Assembly (NCBI GenBank): GCA_003833135.1
Contig: QZLH01001477.1
Location: 19,266-29,675, forward strand
DNA from: Oehlia diaphana
Taxonomy: Eukaryota > Glomeromycota > Glomeromycetes > Glomerales > Glomeraceae
DNA: 10,410 nucleotides
Reading direction: 5' to 3'
The notes below the pieces were generated by a model. That model worked only from the letters and a program-made list of their open reading frames with translations, made no database searches and had not been told where the DNA came from. Shown one piece after another: positions 8,455-10,410 of the stretch. The stretch's first letter is position 1; each line of letters begins with the position of its first letter. The position numbers and the translations under genes were made by a program.

Positions 8455-10342
8455 TTATGCTGAATAACAAGATATCCAACTTTGAATAGTTTGCAGTTTT
8501 AGAATTTCTTCTTTATCCAACTCTCCTTCTTTAACTTTTCTTCTAAGATTGTCTAGCATGGTGGCAGCAGTAAATCTTTTACTTTTATTAACGTTTCCTT
8601 TCAAAAAATATTCTTCTAAAAGTTTCCACACTCTTTTAGATATATGTTTCCACCTCCTTTTTTGCCGTATTTTTGCTTACTTTTTAATGTCCATTCTGAC
8701 TCCAAGGGAAACTCATGAAAGGAATTCCTATTGAGTAGATAAATTTCTAATTAGTAAATAATTAATATGTATTCAAAACAAATATACTTACCATACAATA
8801 TTTTGATTTTCTTGATTTCCAGAAATATCTTTTTCAAAAACAAACAGTAATTAGCATTTGTTTCAATATTTCAAATAAAATTCTTTTCTTACCATTTTGT
8901 GTTGTTTCTGTTTCATTAGCTAAGGCAAGTTCTAATTCTTTAACCAACTCATCTCTTTTAGCAGTATTGACAACATTGATATTTCATTTTTTCAATTCAG
9001 ATAATAATCGTTCTTTTGTCAATCTTTTAGGATCAATACCTAGATTGGAGGCAAAATGAGGGTTGAATAATAATCACAAAAAGATGAAGAGGTAACGCAT
9101 CTGATACGTTTGGCATAGCAACTAACCATTTATTTTTAGGAATTGTATGAGTTGATACCATATGTTCTGGAATTTCAATTTGCTTTTTCTGCAAATTAGC
9201 TATTTGTGCCAGTGAAAACTCTGTCCTTCTCCAACATTAGGAATCTCTTGACCAAGAATATAACCTGCCATTGATCCTTCACCCGGCCAAATCTGTTCAA
9301 ATAAATTAGAATTTTCAGAAAGAGTATTTTTCGTCTTCTTATTTGGACCTAAAGTAAGTCAAAATCAGATAATATAATCTTTGTTATTTTCATTTGATCT
9401 AAAACTCACCTTTTATTCGATTTGGTTCCAAATGTGTAACAGATGTTCTACAAATGTCCTTAATTGCAGCTTCGATATCAGCACCCTCCATTATATCCAA
9501 TCCAAGACGTACTTGACGTTTGATTGCATGGGTAATCTAATATATTGATACTCATTATATAAGTAGATCATATCTCTTATTTATTTTTGTTAATACCTAG
9601 GCATGATGGCTGTCAATAGTTGTTTTTGCTTCCCCTGCTTCCAGGAATATCCATTTCTTTATATTTATTTGATACCATTCTAACCAATTTCCTAAAATCA
9701 TCATTAGATCAGCATTGTGATAATGAGGACCATTATCTGAATAATTGTGATCCACTTTGGCTTATTTTCTAGTGATTCAATTACAGCATGGAGTGATGAA
9801 GCTGTAAATCAAGAGTCTTGGCATGCATCTATTGATCAATGATCGTAAGTATAAACATCAAGTTCTTGATACCCTGGCTTTTTTGTATACATAAGAATTG
9901 TATGTAACATCCAACCTTTCTTCCCAAAGAATTCTGCTTTCGTTTCTCTAGCACTTTTTGGAAGTATTTCCATTTTATAATCAACCACTAATACAGCGCT
10001 ATTTTCATCTAAATCTAATAGATTAGCATTAAATTGGGCATTCAAATAAACTTTATAGGCTTGATAAGCAAGATAATATAACAGATGGTTTTGATATTCA
10101 TCAAGATCTTTGTGCAAATCTATAGAAATCTGATTTTTAAGATGTCTAAAGAAGGTAAATAATTCAGCACATTCTTGAGATGCATGTGTATATTGTTCTG
10201 TGCAAATTCCAAATGCCCACAGTAAGCAATAACTAATACAAGGATTATGTTTTGTTATTCCTTTTTTATCAATGACCAGATTTTTTTCATAATTTCTTTT
10301 CAAAAATCATTGTAACCTTTCCAACTCATCAAGAAATTGTTT
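8455..10342 (-). pseudogene. Broken multi-exon gene of an unnamed DDE-like/SAP-like family
   Basis: I recognise this as a recurrent Rhizophagus protein family without an assigned function. Minus-strand exons are 10342-9597, 9536-9410, 9348-8893, 8828-8792 and 8727-8455, with GT...AG introns of 60, 61, 64 and 64 bp. In order: FLKRNYEKN near the start, SAVLVVDYKMEILPKSARET, DNGPHYHNADLMMILGNW, WIFLEAGEAKTTIDSHHA continuing after the intron as ITHAIKRQVRLGLDIMEGAD, then a SAP-like RLTKERLLSELKK/AKRDELVKELE helix pair, and a basic tail with RVWKLLEEYFLKGN ending at 8455. Spaced Asp/Glu residues suggest a DDE/RNase-H fold, as in transposases or integrases; this is inference. Lesions: Trp or Gln/Arg codons turned to stops at 10307-10309, 9836-9838, 9809-9811, 9597-9599 and 8984-8986. 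One-base losses lie near 9740, 9216, 9080, 9061 and 8648. An acceptor TTTTAG at 10343 implies further exons upstream. An alternative is a domesticated gene from such an element. Confidence 0.78.
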
Positions 10343-10410
10343 CTAAAATCAATAAAATGATATATTTAAGAAATTGTCTTTAAAAACAAGAATTTTATTA
10401 TTTAGCCAAG
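10343..10410 (-). other. Probable upstream intron of the minus-strand gene
   Basis: On the minus strand this ends TATTGATTTTAG directly before the exon codons KQFLDELERLQ. It has a branch-like TTGAT and a T-rich approach. The donor is not clearly visible and may lie outside the window. Confidence 0.5.

Noticed and set aside
8549..8734. Plus-strand open frame of 61 codons
   Set aside because: It is antisense to the C-terminal exon of the minus-strand pseudogene, which matches a known family.
9836..10303. A stand-alone 155-residue gene
   Set aside because: The frame begins at a TTG just after an in-frame TGA where relatives have Trp, and the family sequence continues on both sides, so this is one piece of a longer broken gene.

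Overview
The window reads as transposon-dense, AT-rich fungal DNA. Fungal-type spliceosomal introns of 60-90 bp (GT...AG) interrupt the coding remnants. The three protein families and the repeat families match what I remember from arbuscular mycorrhizal fungi (Glomeromycotina, Rhizophagus/Gigaspora type). That assignment comes from recall, not a search. There is no intact gene, no RNA gene and no CRISPR array. Everything coding is a decayed mobile-element-like gene.

Layout, left to right. (1) 2-1330, plus strand: the 5' part of a LINE-type endonuclease (EEP domain) gene, with three frameshifts and four in-frame stops. (2) 1331-7580: a composite region bounded by a 14-bp terminal inverted repeat (TAGGG[A/T]TCTGCAA...) with TTTGATT-rich subterminal arrays inside both ends. 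It holds two copies of the same hAT transposase gene in the same orientation. Copy A (1678-3031) is cut off at the start of exon 5, one base before an ambiguous base (n, 3032). Copy B (4068-6299) runs to the C-terminal dimerisation region and lets a six-exon model of about 618 codons be drawn. Between them lies an unclassified AT-rich stretch and a 50-bp minisatellite (3226-3790) with a higher-order 151-bp period. After copy B comes a degenerate tandem array (6521-7250) whose minus strand repeatedly shows splice-donor and splice-acceptor-like motifs. (3) 7581-8454: AT-rich non-coding DNA with small direct repeats. (4) 8455-10342, minus strand: a multi-exon broken gene of a family I know only as a recurrent Rhizophagus protein. 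It has DDE/RNase-H-like motifs (VVDYKM, DNGPHYHNAD, GEAKTTIDSHHA), a SAP-like motif and a basic C-terminus. Its 5' end lies beyond the window.

The two hAT copies differ almost only by transitions (about 37 transitions to 3 transversions by eye over about 1.17 kb). This points to RIP-like mutation or deamination of methylated cytosine. Copy A keeps the BED zinc finger but has lost the first catalytic Asp and the CxxH Cys. Copy B keeps the catalytic residues but has lost the finger. Neither can make transposase alone. The most novel items are the DDE-like family at the right end, the iterated splice-module array, and the structure and origin of the duplicated hAT/minisatellite composite.
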